Shown here: positions 1 to 8,035 of the stretch, piece by piece
Numbering within the stretch: position 1 is the stretch's first letter
Layout: each line of letters starts with the position of its first letter
Assembly (NCBI GenBank): GCA_025144245.1
Contig: JALXXC010000011.1
Location: 1 to 64,000 of the forward strand
Reading direction: 5' to 3'
Source of the DNA: Corynebacterium sp. p3-SID1145
GTDB lineage: Bacteria; Actinomycetota; Actinomycetes; Mycobacteriales; Mycobacteriaceae
DNA: 64,000 nt
The notes under the pieces: generated by a model
What the model was told of the DNA's origin: nothing
Databases searched by the model: none
Seen by the model: the letters and a program-made list of their open reading frames with translations, nothing else
Program-made: the position numbers and the translations under genes

Positions 1-56
1 CTCGGGGAAGGGGTGGTGTTGTTGTGTGACCGGCGGTCGGCCAGCCTCAGTGAGCG

Positions 57-1250
57 CTACTTGCTGGAGCCCTCACCGTTGCTGGATTGGTCGCGCCTGG
101 ACGACTGCGGTTCACCGCCGGTCGGCCGGGTCACAGTGCCGTTGCTGGAGCCTGAGCCGAGTCCTCCGATGGCGGTCTTGGCCTGGCCCGGCTCGTTGGA
201 GCACCAGTTGTAGAGCACAGCGCCTGCGACGACGAACGCGAGGATCACACCCGCACCCTTGCCGATCTGCTGAACCATCGGGTCATTAGCAATCTGCTGC
301 AGCTGGGCGGGTGGTGCTGTAGTTCATCACGCGGCCCGGGCCCTCGTCCGTGTTCGTGGTCATGTTGGACACGATCACCCGGATCGGGATTGATCTCGTA
401 CACACCCCCGGAGGTGGTCAAAGAGGTGGTGACGTAACCGAGGTAGTTGTCCTGATCGTCGGTGGCGTAATCGGTATCGGCGATGGTCGCTTTGCCTGAG
501 ATCGCGTCGCCGCGGTCAACCTGAAACGCGTACGTCGGTGCGAAGTCGCCCCAGGCGATGCCGTTCGTGATGCCTTGGAATCCGGTGCGGGCCTGCGCCG
601 TTTGGCTCGTCCCGAGCGCACCCGTAGAGGCCAACGGGGTCGTGGTCTTGCCCCGGCAGCTGCGTCGTGGCGTAGCGGTGCTGCGGTGCGGGTTGCCCCT
701 CGGAGCGCAGCGGGTCGATCTGGATCGGCAGCGGCGGGGCGTAGCCGATGTAGCCGGGCGCCGGATTTCATGTAACCCTGAAAGTGGAGCTCTGCGATTC
801 GTAGGTCCACTCGCCCAGTTCCGTAGCGATACTGTTGGAGTTGTTGAACGGAATCGGACAGTCGAGCGACGTGAAGTTCTTGCGCTAGATCGTCTGGTTT
901 GCGCTATCCCAAATGGTCAGGGGAACCGGGCTGCCCCACAGGTCGTACTTGCCAGTCTTGGCCACACCAGCCTTGTTGATCGCGTCGTGGCTGAGCCACA
1001 AAGCGCCGAAGCGCGTCGCGACGTTCTGCTTAATGACCGTCGCCCACGGCACCGACGCCGGGTTCTGGTCGTCGTATGTGGCGGTGGAGTTGGGGATCGG
1101 CCGCGTTTCGGCATTCGCGGCGGGCAGGATCGTCGAGTCGGGGGCGGCGACCTGTACAGTCGTCAGCCCCAGGATCGCCACGGTAGCAGCACTCATGGCA
1201 CGCTTGGAGATCGAGACGGTGAAGCGCGGGCGCGCAGATGTGGATCCCAT
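57..1250 (-). pseudogene. Decayed gene for a secreted/membrane-anchored protein
   Basis: This is the remnant of one secreted protein. The N-terminal piece (1250-888) has a signal-peptide-like start: basic residues, a hydrophobic stretch, then an AANA-type cleavage site. The same frame is cut by TAG at 887-885 and TGA at 770-768 but still reads sensibly through both. Frameshifts near 650, 385 and 310 then move the recognisable coding frame. The last piece, ending at 57, holds one transmembrane segment (starting GAGVILAFVV) and a Gly/Ser/Thr-rich hydrophilic tail. I do not recognise the family. At least five lesions in 1.2 kb, next to genes that are intact, argue for real decay rather than isolated base-calling errors. 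A start at 1286 is also open, but MGSTSARPRF at 1250 gives the better signal peptide. Confidence 0.7.
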
Positions 1251-1337
1251 GGGTACATCCAATCCTTGAAGTAGTAAGAACAGCAAAATCTACAACAGAA
1301 TTGTGCCCAGCGGGTAATCTTTTTTCCTGCGAAAGCA

Positions 1338-1405
1338 CCCGCCGCACACAGGCCTGTTCTCACAGGTAGTCACAATACTTGACTGGGAACAGGTGCGCAG
1401 GCGGG
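1338..1405. terminator. Imperfect inverted repeat between ugd and the pseudogene
   Basis: CCCGCC at 1338-1343 can pair with GGCGGG at 1400-1405, and CCTGTTC at 1353-1359 with GAACAGG at 1387-1393. A T5 run follows on the plus strand at 1410. It lies just downstream of ugd, so it may end that transcript or be a folded leader of the decayed gene. The pairing has internal loops and the call is weak. Confidence 0.3.
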
Positions 1406-1470
1406 AAGGATTTTTCAGGTTGCGCCACTGTCTTTTGAGGCTAGTGTCCAAGAAATCTGGACCCACACCC

Positions 1471-2808
1471 CTACAGAGAGCGACCGAGAGCCCACACCTC
1501 CCAACCAGCTGAGCGCCAGTCGTCCACGGTGAGGACATTGCGGCCGTCGATAAGCTTCTTGTCGGCGACGAGCTCGCCTGCATGGGTGGGGTCGAGCTTC
1601 TTGAACTCGTCCCATTCCGTAGCGAGGATCACCAGCTCGGCGTTGGTGAGGGCATCATCGAGCGAGACCGCGTAATCCAGAGTCGGGAAAACCTTGCGTG
1701 CGTTGTCCATGCCCTGCGGGTCGTAGACGCGCACCGCCGCACCAGCGAGACTCAACTGGCCGGCCACAGCGAGAGCGGGCGAATCGCGCACGTCGTCGGA
1801 ATTCGGCTTGAACGCGGCCCCCAGCACAGTGATCCGGCGTCCGATCAGGGAACCGAGAATCTCCCGCGACAAATCGGTGACGCGCTGGCGGCGGCGCATA
1901 TTGATCGCGTCGACTTCGCGCAGGAAGGTCAGCGCCTGGTCAGCGCCAACCTCGCCGGCGCGGGCCATAAATGCGCGGATGTCCTTCGGCAGGCAGCCGC
2001 CGCCGAACCCGAGACCGGCACCGAGGAACTTGCGGCCGATGCGGTCGTCGTAGCCGATTGCGTCGGCAAGCTGGGTGACATCGGCCCCGACGATCTCGCA
2101 GACTTCGGAGACGGCGTTGATGAAGCTGATCTTGGTGGCCAGGAATGCATTGGCGGAGACCTTCACAAGCTCGGCGGTCTGCAGGTCAGTAACGATGAAC
2201 GGGGTACCACTGTCCAGCGGGGTGGCGTAGATTTCGCGCGCGGTCTCCTCGGCGCGGGAATTCTCCCCGCGGGTGCCCAGCACAATGCGGTCGGGTTCGA
2301 TGGTGTCCTTGACGGCGTACCCCTCGCGGAGGAACTCAGGGTTCCACGCGATCTCGACGCTTGCCCCCTTGCCGGCCTTCTCCGCCGCGGCGTCGGCGCG
2401 TTCCTGCAACGCACGTGCGGTGCCGACCGGGACGGTGGACTTACCCAAAATGAGGTGCTCACCCTCGAGGTGCGGCACGAGGCTGTCGATCGCGGCTTCG
2501 ACGTACGTGGTGTCGGCGGCGTACGAGCCACGCTGCTGCGGGGTGCCCACGCCGATGAAGTGCACGTTCGCGAATGCCGCGGCCTCTTCATAATCGGTGG
2601 TGAAGCCCAGGCGGCCGGATTCGATATTGCGCTTGAGAACCTCGGGCAGACCCGGCTCGTAGAACGGCACGTCCCCGTTCTTCAAAGCGTCGATTTTCGC
2701 CTGGTCAACGTCAATGCCGAGCACCTCGTGCCCCAGCTCCGCCATGCAGGCGGCGTGCGTTGCTCCAAGGTATCCGGTGCCAATCACAGTCATGCGCATA
2801 CCGGACAT
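1471..2808 (-). CDS. ugd: UDP-glucose 6-dehydrogenase
   Basis: Oxidises UDP-glucose to UDP-glucuronate with two NAD+ in the cytoplasm, a nucleotide-sugar step for envelope glycans. The 445-residue length is normal for the family. The N-terminal Rossmann fold opens with VIGTGYLGA. The active-site motif FGGGCLPKD carries the catalytic Cys, and NPEFLREG is the usual substrate-loop signature. The C-terminal UDP-binding domain is complete. A second ATG at 2799 (MRMTVIG) is equally plausible: a CATAAT element lies at about 2810-2815, which would make a transcript starting near 2800 leaderless. A ugd-dcd neighbourhood like this also occurs in mycobacteria (Rv0322/Rv0321). Ugd and the related GDP-mannose dehydrogenases share motifs, but the sequence fits the UDP-glucose enzymes best. 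Confidence 0.93.
   Translation of the reverse strand: MSGMRMTVIGTGYLGATHAACMAELGHEVLGIDVDQAKIDALKNGDVPFYEPGLPEVLKRNIESGRLGFTTDYEEAAAFANVHFIGVGTPQQRGSYAADTTYVEAAIDSLVPHLEGEHLILGKSTVPVGTARALQERADAAAEKAGKGASVEIAWNPEFLREGYAVKDTIEPDRIVLGTRGENSRAEETAREIYATPLDSGTPFIVTDLQTAELVKVSANAFLATKISFINAVSEVCEIVGADVTQLADAIGYDDRIGRKFLGAGLGFGGGCLPKDIRAFMARAGEVGADQALTFLREVDAINMRRRQRVTDLSREILGSLIGRRITVLGAAFKPNSDDVRDSPALAVAGQLSLAGAAVRVYDPQGMDNARKVFPTLDYAVSLDDALTNAELVILATEWDEFKKLDPTHAGELVADKKLIDGRNVLTVDDWRSAGWEVWALGRSL
1545..1555 (-). repeat. 11-mer GCTTATCGACG, in ugd
   Basis: Exact copy; in the ugd frame it reads CTT ATC GAC (L-I-D). Confidence 0.8.
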
Positions 2809-2845
2809 TATGCAAGGTTTGGGATTGTCCGTAACGACAACGCGG

Positions 2846-2864
2846 TTAAGGTCAGCCTAATTGG
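2846..2864. promoter_or_regulatory. Possible DtxR-like box upstream of ugd
   Basis: TTAAGGTCAGCCTAATTGG contains AGGTCAGCCTAA, close to the core of the corynebacterial DtxR consensus TTAGGTTAGCCTAACCTAA, but the right half is poor. The 10-mer TCAGCCTAAT recurs at 3312-3321 in front of the Cys/His-rich gene. Inference only. Confidence 0.25.
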
Positions 2865-2872
2865 GAATGAAC

Positions 2873-2905
2873 AAAGCGGGCACGCCGCTGGGCGCGCCCG
2901 CCTTT
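2873..2905 (-). terminator. Probable terminator of the Cys/His-rich gene
   Basis: GCGGGC (2876-2881) pairs with GCCCGC (2896-2901), extended by AAA/TTT flanks. Read on the minus strand it sits 13 nt after the stop of the Cys/His-rich gene and ends in a short T-rich stretch (TTTGTT). Confidence 0.5.
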
Positions 2906-2917
2906 CGCTCTGGAGCT

Positions 2918-3232
2918 CTAGTGCGCGTGGCCGCAGCCGCAGCCCGCCTTCTCCTTGACCTCGTGCGGCTCGCACTCACACTCGCCCTTTTCGTGGTGGT
3001 GCTCGTGGCCGTGCTCAGCGCAGTGCCCGTGGCCCTGGCCTTCCTTGCATCCGCACTCGCACTCGCTTCCTGCACAGTCGCACGTCATGTGGTGACCGCA
3101 CTGGCAGTGGCCCGACTCGCAGTTGCACTGTGCACCGGCATCGGTGGCGTGAACATCCTTCAGGCCGAGATCGTTCTTCTCGGCGTGGCCGCCGCAGCAG
3201 CCATGGTGAGAGGTCTCGTTGGGAGTGGTCAT
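2918..3232 (-). CDS. Small Cys/His-rich putative metal-binding protein
   Basis: The 104-residue protein has 16 Cys and 17 His, about a third of its residues. Most Cys occur as CxC or CC pairs (GCCGG, QCNC, HCQC, TCDC, ECEC, ECEC, GCGC), interleaved with His clusters (HH, HGHEHHH) and a terminal CGCGHAH. There is no signal peptide or membrane segment. This composition suggests a cytoplasmic metallothionein-like store or chaperone for Zn, Cu or Ni. It is longer and far richer in His than the roughly 53-residue mycobacterial copper metallothionein MymT, and I do not recognise a named family. The start is supported by AAGGAG eight bases upstream. It is monocistronic, with its own promoter region and terminator. 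The 12-bp palindrome at 3277-3288 is a candidate operator. Confidence 0.8.
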   Translation of the reverse strand: MTTPNETSHHGCCGGHAEKNDLGLKDVHATDAGAQCNCESGHCQCGHHMTCDCAGSECECGCKEGQGHGHCAEHGHEHHHEKGECECEPHEVKEKAGCGCGHAH

Positions 3233-3276
3233 GGTGGCTCCTTGTCAATTTAGGGTGCGGAAACCGTCCCTTTGGT

Positions 3277-3288
3277 GAAAACGTTTTC
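3277..3288. promoter_or_regulatory. Perfect 12-bp palindrome upstream of the Cys/His-rich gene
   Basis: GAAAACGTTTTC lies 45 bp upstream of the start codon, in an AT-rich stretch that contrasts with its surroundings. The CG-centred symmetry resembles LacI-family operators. Possible operator for the metal-binding gene; the regulator is unknown. Confidence 0.4.
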
Positions 3289-3383
3289 CGTTAATGAAAA
3301 CCTGTTGAAAATCAGCCTAATCAACAAAGCACCTTCGCACCCAAATGCACCGCCGCCGCAGGGGTGTGGGTTACCCCCGCGCA

Positions 3384-3950
3384 CTACTGGCGGAAGTTCA
3401 GGTACGCCTTCGAGGGTGTCGGCCCGCGCTGCCCCTGGTACTTGGAACCGACGGCGGAGGAGCCGTAGGGATTCTCAGCTGGGGAGGACATCTGGAACAG
3501 CGCCAACTGCCCCACTTTCATCTCCGGCCAGAGCGTGATCGGCAGGTTGGCCACGTTGGACAGCTCCAGAGTGATGTGGCCGGTGAAGCCCGGATCGATG
3601 AAGCCGGCGGTGGAGTGGGTGACCAACCCCAGGCGGCCCAGGGAGCTCTTGCCCTCCAGGCGGCCTGCGAGGTCTGCAGGCAGCGTGAACTTCTCCAGGG
3701 TGGCGGCGAGCACGAACTCGCCCGGGTGGAGCACGAACGGCTCGCCTTCGGGAACTTCGACCTCGGTGGTCAGCTCCGGCATCTCCTTCTTCGGGTCGAT
3801 GTGCGTGTACTTGGAGTTGTTGAACACGCGGAAGAAACGGTCGATTCGCACGTCCACGCTGGACGGCTGAACCAGGTCCGGGCTGAACGGGTCGATGCTC
3901 AGACGGCCGGAGTCAATGGCGGAACGAATGTCGCGGTCAGAAAGAAGCAC
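3384..3950 (-). CDS. dcd: dCTP deaminase
   Basis: Deaminates dCTP on the route to dUMP for thymidylate synthesis. The 188 residues match the usual length. Recognisable family blocks are the N-terminal LLSDRDI, the nucleotide-binding GKSSLGRLG near residue 113, [20 protein letters not shown] just after it, and the C-terminal [10 protein letters not shown] loop. The actinobacterial branch includes bifunctional dCTP deaminase/dUTPases such as the M. tuberculosis enzyme, so direct conversion of dCTP to dUMP is possible here; that is inference from the family. Translation begins at GTG 3950. The gene lies back to back with the tRNA-Gly gene, about 100 bp away. Confidence 0.95.
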   Translation of the reverse strand: MLLSDRDIRSAIDSGRLSIDPFSPDLVQPSSVDVRIDRFFRVFNNSKYTHIDPKKEMPELTTEVEVPEGEPFVLHPGEFVLAATLEKFTLPADLAGRLEGKSSLGRLGLVTHSTAGFIDPGFTGHITLELSNVANLPITLWPEMKVGQLALFQMSSPAENPYGSSAVGSKYQGQRGPTPSKAYLNFRQ

Positions 3951-3996
3951 GGCTTCATCTTACGGTGCCGCCCCCGGTGCGGGGCTGGCAGGGTTT

Positions 3997-4026
3997 TTCA
4001 GTGTCCGGCACGTGCGGTGCTACGAT
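3997..4026 (+). promoter_or_regulatory. Probable promoter of tRNA-Gly
   Basis: TACGAT at 4021-4026, preceded by TG (extended -10, TGCTACGAT), sits about 27 bases before the mature tRNA. TTCAGT at 3997-4002 is a weak -35 match with 18-bp spacing. Confidence 0.45.
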
Positions 4027-4052
4027 GATCTGCGCTGCTTTCAACCAGCCAG

Positions 4053-4126
4053 GCCGGCGTAGTTTAGTGGTAGAACATCAGCTTCCCAAGCTGAGAGTGC
4101 GAGTTCGATTCTCGTCGCCGGCTCCA
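4053..4126 (+). tRNA. tRNA-Gly (anticodon CCC)
   Basis: The acceptor stem GCCGGCG (4053-4059) pairs with CGCCGGC (4116-4122). The anticodon stem TCAGC/GCTGA encloses loop TTCCCAA with anticodon CCC at 4085-4087, and the T-arm has GTTCGATTC. A CCA end is encoded at 4124-4126. It reads GGG glycine codons. The same tRNA lies near dcd in related genomes. Confidence 0.97.
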
Positions 4127-4175
4127 TTGTCACCAGCCGCGCCATGGTCCACAGATCAGTCGCGACACGGTGGAC

Positions 4176-4217
4176 AAACCGGTGTTTTGGTTTTTCATTA
4201 TTCCATGGCACCGGTTT
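4176..4217. terminator. Inverted repeat between tRNA-Gly and the monooxygenase gene
   Basis: AAACCGGTG (4176-4184) is the exact complement of CACCGGTTT (4209-4217), with a T-rich 24-nt loop. It lies between two convergent genes and could terminate either. There is no clean U-tract after the stem. Confidence 0.4.
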
Positions 4218-4275
4218 CGTGGTTCAGCAGCAACTGTGCACTCGGCATAGCGTGTCGTTCGAACCGTTACGGGGA

Positions 4276-5343
4276 TTAGTCGATGGGATAGCCGGTAACT
4301 GGGACTTCGCTGTTCGGCTGCCAGCCCAGCGCGGGGGCGACATGGGTGGCGAAATTGTCCAAGATCTTCACGTTGACGTCCACGCCCATGCCTGTGGGGA
4401 TGGTGATGAGCAGGGTATCGGCGGACATGACGGCGGGGTCGGCTTTGAGCTGCTCAATGAGTGTGTCCGGCTCAGCGGCGTAGGTGCGACCGAAGGTGGT
4501 GGAGCCGACATCAGGCAGCACGCCCACCTGGTCGGAACCGGATGCCTGCAAGCCGAACATCTGCATATCCGCGCCGTCGACGATGGGGAAAATGGAGCGG
4601 GACACCGACACGCGCGGCGTCCAAGCGTGTCCCGCCTCCTTCCACGCGGCGCGGTAGCGGCTGATCTGATCCGCCTGGATTTCGCCCAGAGTATCGGCGG
4701 TGGTTTCGGAGACCAGGGTGGACGACATCAGGTTCAGCCCGTCCTTGGCGGCCTGTTCCGCCGAGGTGTGGGTGCCGGAGCCGTAGAAAATGTGTTTGCG
4801 CAGCTCGGGCGCCATGGGGAAGACCGGCAGGGCGGAGCCGGGCTGGAACATGTTGGGGTACTGCCGGTCCAGCGGAGCGGCAGTGGCGAATCCATTGCCG
4901 TCCACTGCAGCCATGAACGCCTCGAGGTGGCCGCGCGCCACGTCCGCACCGTTGGGCGCTTCACCCTTGTAGCCGAAGGCCTCCCATCCGCGGTCAGCCA
5001 CCTCGGGAGCGCCGCGCGAGACACCCAAGGCCACGCGGCCGCCTGAGAGCTGATACAGGGATGCGGCCCCTTCGGCGAGGTAGAGCGGGTTTTCATAGCG
5101 CATGTCGATGACGCCAGTCCCCACCTCGATCCGTTTGGTGGTGGCGGCGACAGCGCCGAGCAGCGGCATCGGGGCGGAGGCCTGCGGCACGAAGTGGTGG
5201 ACGCGGAAGGACGCGTTGTTCACGCCGATCTCGTCCGCAGCCTGGGCGATCTCCAGGTGGATCTTGGCGATCTCCTCCGCAGACGGCCCGCGCTGGCCGC
5301 CGAAGGCGTAGTGCCCGAAGCTTAAGAATCCGAATGCTTTCAT
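4276..5343 (-). CDS. Luciferase-like flavin monooxygenase (LLM family)
   Basis: This is a cytoplasmic flavin-dependent oxidoreductase of the bacterial luciferase-like superfamily; the substrate is unknown. The (beta/alpha)8 sequence starts FGFLSFGHYAF and includes the typical RVHHFVP and GVSRGAPEVADRGWEAFG blocks around residues 50-130. The last fits the conserved region after strand 4, where family members show a Gly/Arg-rich flavin-phosphate loop. I chose ATG 5343 over the upstream ATG at 5376 because AAAAGGAG sits seven to eight bases before it, giving 355 residues. It is a stand-alone gene convergent with tRNA-Gly and divergent from the hydrolase gene. The start region at 5344-5509 should hold both promoters, but no clear operator was seen. 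Confidence 0.8.
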   Translation of the reverse strand: MKAFGFLSFGHYAFGGQRGPSAEEIAKIHLEIAQAADEIGVNNASFRVHHFVPQASAPMPLLGAVAATTKRIEVGTGVIDMRYENPLYLAEGAASLYQLSGGRVALGVSRGAPEVADRGWEAFGYKGEAPNGADVARGHLEAFMAAVDGNGFATAAPLDRQYPNMFQPGSALPVFPMAPELRKHIFYGSGTHTSAEQAAKDGLNLMSSTLVSETTADTLGEIQADQISRYRAAWKEAGHAWTPRVSVSRSIFPIVDGADMQMFGLQASGSDQVGVLPDVGSTTFGRTYAAEPDTLIEQLKADPAVMSADTLLITIPTGMGVDVNVKILDNFATHVAPALGWQPNSEVPVTGYPID

Positions 5344-5509
5344 TGGACAACACTCCTTTTGGTGACGTATCAACAAGGAGGGTAATACTTCGGTCTAGGT
5401 TTGTCACGGATGGCGGTGGGTTTGAAGAGCCCAGGGTTTTAGGAGCGAAGGCTTGAGGCGCGAACAGTCCGCGTGGCAACGTTTGTCCGTGCACCTATGC
5501 TGTGGGGGT

Positions 5510-6295
5510 GTGAGGGTGAGTGTGACACAACGCATCGTGGACCAGCTGCGGTCGACTGTGTCCCGATGGACCGAGCCAATCTTCAACCGGCCGGATTTCA
5601 CACCGGAGCATGAAACGCCGGTTTTGTATGTGCACGGGATTCACAGCCGCGCCAGCGGATTCCGCCGCAACGCGCGGTATCTGCGCGACCACGGCTATTG
5701 GGTGTGGGGCTTCAATTACGGCCGCATGTTCCTTCCCGGCTTGTACGGAACAGGGCCGTTGGAGAATTCGTTGGAGGAGCTGCGGGCCGAAGTCGATAAG
5801 GTGCTCGCGCACACGGGCGCAGACCGTGTCGATATCGTGGCGCATTCCCAGGGGGGATTGTTGACCAAGCTTTTCATCGCGCAGGGAGGAGCATCCAAGG
5901 TGCGGCGCGTGGTCGCCATGGGCGCCAATTTCCACGGCACGGATATGAAGGGTGCCGCACCGCGTATGCTCCGGAGGTTCGAGCGGCACCCGAAACTAAC
6001 CAAACTCCTGCTCAGCCCTAGTGTCCCGCAGCAGTTGGCGGGTTCTCCTTGGATGCGCCAGCACGCCGATCCCCTGCCAGACACCGACCCGTCGGTGGTC
6101 TACACTGCGCTGTACTCCACTCGCGACACCTTGGTCACGCCGAACAGCGCGTCGACGTTGGAATCGGCGGACGGCGCGGATGTGGTGAACAAAGAGATTC
6201 CCGGCGCGCCGATCCACCAGTTGATGATGCGCGACGAAGAGATCACCAAGCTGACCCTGTGGGGGCTGGAGCGCCCAGCCACCGCGGGCCGCTAA
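5510..6295 (+). CDS. Alpha/beta hydrolase, lipase/esterase-like
   Basis: About 260 residues of alpha/beta-hydrolase fold. The segment PVLYVHGIHSR is the oxyanion-hole strand, AHSQGG is the nucleophile elbow with the catalytic Ser, and a late His near IPGAPIHQL is a good candidate for the catalytic His. It resembles triacylglycerol-lipase/PGAP1-like esterases, which often act on lipids, but no substrate can be assigned. Several GTG codons (5510, 5516, 5522) are possible starts. None has a convincing Shine-Dalgarno sequence; 5510 is the outermost reasonable choice. No export signal is obvious with these starts. Its stop abuts the convergent VanW gene stop at 6296, leaving no room for an intergenic terminator. 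Confidence 0.78.
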   Translation: MRVSVTQRIVDQLRSTVSRWTEPIFNRPDFTPEHETPVLYVHGIHSRASGFRRNARYLRDHGYWVWGFNYGRMFLPGLYGTGPLENSLEELRAEVDKVLAHTGADRVDIVAHSQGGLLTKLFIAQGGASKVRRVVAMGANFHGTDMKGAAPRMLRRFERHPKLTKLLLSPSVPQQLAGSPWMRQHADPLPDTDPSVVYTALYSTRDTLVTPNSASTLESADGADVVNKEIPGAPIHQLMMRDEEITKLTLWGLERPATAGR

Positions 6296-7990
6296 CTAGC
6301 CGCACTGCACGATCGGCTGCGGGTTATACACCGTGGTCTGGGTCTCGCGGGAGATTTCCTTGCCGGACAGGTCGCGGACGATGCGGGTGTCGGAGGTGGT
6401 GAATCCCTGGGCGCCGCCGGACGGGATGCATTCGCCGCCGGAGACCGTCTTGGGGCTCGGGGAGGTGTAGGCCCAGCGCCCACCGTTGATGGACTCGACT
6501 TCGCGGTCCTTGACACCCTTGAGCCGGACGGTGATCTCGCCGCCGCCGAAGCTGGTTTCGATCTTGACGGGGTGCGGGGTGTCGTTCTTGAACGCCAGGT
6601 CAATCGCACCCTCATAGACGGTGGCTTCGCGGCCGGCCGGGTAGCGGGAGATGTAGTAGGAGTGCGGCGTGTGGTCGACGTCTGTCATCCCCGCGAAGTA
6701 GGAGGCGTTGTACAGGGTGGTGGCGAACTGGGAGATGCCGCCGCCGACGGCGTTGCCGGCGCGGCCGTCGATGATGATGCCGGAGGAGACGTAGCCCTGG
6801 GCCGTGCCTCGGGGACCGGTGTAGCCGTTAAGGGAGAAGGTCTCGCCGGGGCTGACCACCGCGCCGTTGACGGTGTCGGCGACGATCGAGATGTTGGTGC
6901 CGGAGGCGGAGCTGTAACCGCCGGTGGTGAACTCGCCGACGACATCGTCGAAGGTCGCGTTCTTCGCTTGTTCGGTGGTGAAGGTGGCGGGAACCTCTTT
7001 GTACTGGGCCTCCCACGTGCGGGGCTGGTCGCCGAGGACGCGGTCGCCGAAGCCCCTCATGGTCTCCTCCCAGCGAATCTCGTTGCCGTCGACGGACGGG
7101 CTGACCTCGCCGGAGGCGGAGATAGTGGCGTTTTTGCCTTCCTTCACGGTGTCTTTGAGCTGCTCGGCGAAGATGCCCTGCGCAGCTTCGGTGTTGACCT
7201 CGGGCACGATGCGGCGCTGTTTGGGGTCGTTGCGGAAGGTGACCACTTCGCCCATCTTCTCACCGTCGATCACTGCGTCAGTCTCTTTCTGGCCTTTCAG
7301 CGTCAGTGGACCGTCGAGCGCACGGGCGACAGGACCGTCGACGGTTTCCTTGACGAGGTCCTCGCCGATGGCGGGCTCGGTGACCTCCGGCTCGATTTCG
7401 ACGCCGGCGGGGTTGAGCCAGTTGGCGCTCATGGCGCGCTTGAGCTCGTCGGTGTCGATGTCCTGGCCCAGCTTGGGGTCGGTGACCTTGGGCTCACCAC
7501 CTTCGATGGCGACGGCGCCGTCGGCGGGTTCGACGGTCAGGTCCTTAGCCACACGCTCGACGGTGGGCACCAGCGCGGAGTCGTCGGAGGTGGAAACGAT
7601 GTCGACTTCATTGGTGCGGAACAACCCCAGCAGCCGGGTGACGGGGTTGAACGATTCTGTTCCCGCGGCATCCACGGTTGCCTGCCAGTCGGGGCCGAGA
7701 CCCGCGCTGGCCGGAACGAACTCGGTCTTCTCCTCCGCAGCGGTGACGGTCACCGGCTTGTCGTTGACGTCACCGAGTTCGCTGCCGAGCTTCTCCACGG
7801 CTGCCGCGGGCGCCATCCCGCCGACCTCGACTCCGCCGACGGCGGTGCCGCGCGGGACATTGCCGCGGTTGAACGCGATGTCCGCCAGGTACAGCCCCAG
7901 CAGGATCACGATCAGGCCGATGAGGAAGCCGACGGCGACCTTCACGCCGCGGGACCCGCCGGTCCCGCGTCTAGCTTGCACACTACTCAC
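6296..7990 (-). CDS. VanW-family membrane-anchored envelope protein
   Basis: The 564-residue protein has an N-terminal transmembrane anchor (about residues 16-38) and a long extracellular part. Residues about 45-330 look like repeated PG_binding_4 (YoaR-type) modules, with the GGVEVGGMAPAAA start typical of that family. The VanW domain follows (about 350-500), with the GGGISQFATTLYNA core. The last part, with NGGRWAYTSPSP and two Cys, resembles a G5-like tail. VanW proteins are linked to peptidoglycan or glycopeptide resistance in other bacteria, but their biochemical role is unsettled. Translation starts at GTG 7990 without a strong ribosome site. It lies downstream of and in line with the GH3 lipoprotein gene (46-bp gap), so co-transcription is likely. 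Confidence 0.85.
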   Translation of the reverse strand: MSSVQARRGTGGSRGVKVAVGFLIGLIVILLGLYLADIAFNRGNVPRGTAVGGVEVGGMAPAAAVEKLGSELGDVNDKPVTVTAAEEKTEFVPASAGLGPDWQATVDAAGTESFNPVTRLLGLFRTNEVDIVSTSDDSALVPTVERVAKDLTVEPADGAVAIEGGEPKVTDPKLGQDIDTDELKRAMSANWLNPAGVEIEPEVTEPAIGEDLVKETVDGPVARALDGPLTLKGQKETDAVIDGEKMGEVVTFRNDPKQRRIVPEVNTEAAQGIFAEQLKDTVKEGKNATISASGEVSPSVDGNEIRWEETMRGFGDRVLGDQPRTWEAQYKEVPATFTTEQAKNATFDDVVGEFTTGGYSSASGTNISIVADTVNGAVVSPGETFSLNGYTGPRGTAQGYVSSGIIIDGRAGNAVGGGISQFATTLYNASYFAGMTDVDHTPHSYYISRYPAGREATVYEGAIDLAFKNDTPHPVKIETSFGGGEITVRLKGVKDREVESINGGRWAYTSPSPKTVSGGECIPSGGAQGFTTSDTRIVRDLSGKEISRETQTTVYNPQPIVQCG

Positions 7991-8035
7991 GGGACTTAAG
8001 GGTAACGGACACAGCGGAAATGGGAGGCAATACGG

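Noticed and set aside
4053..4275. tRNA-Gly as an integration site of a mobile element
   Set aside because: No integrase, no direct repeat of the tRNA 3' end and no foreign-looking gene block follows it.
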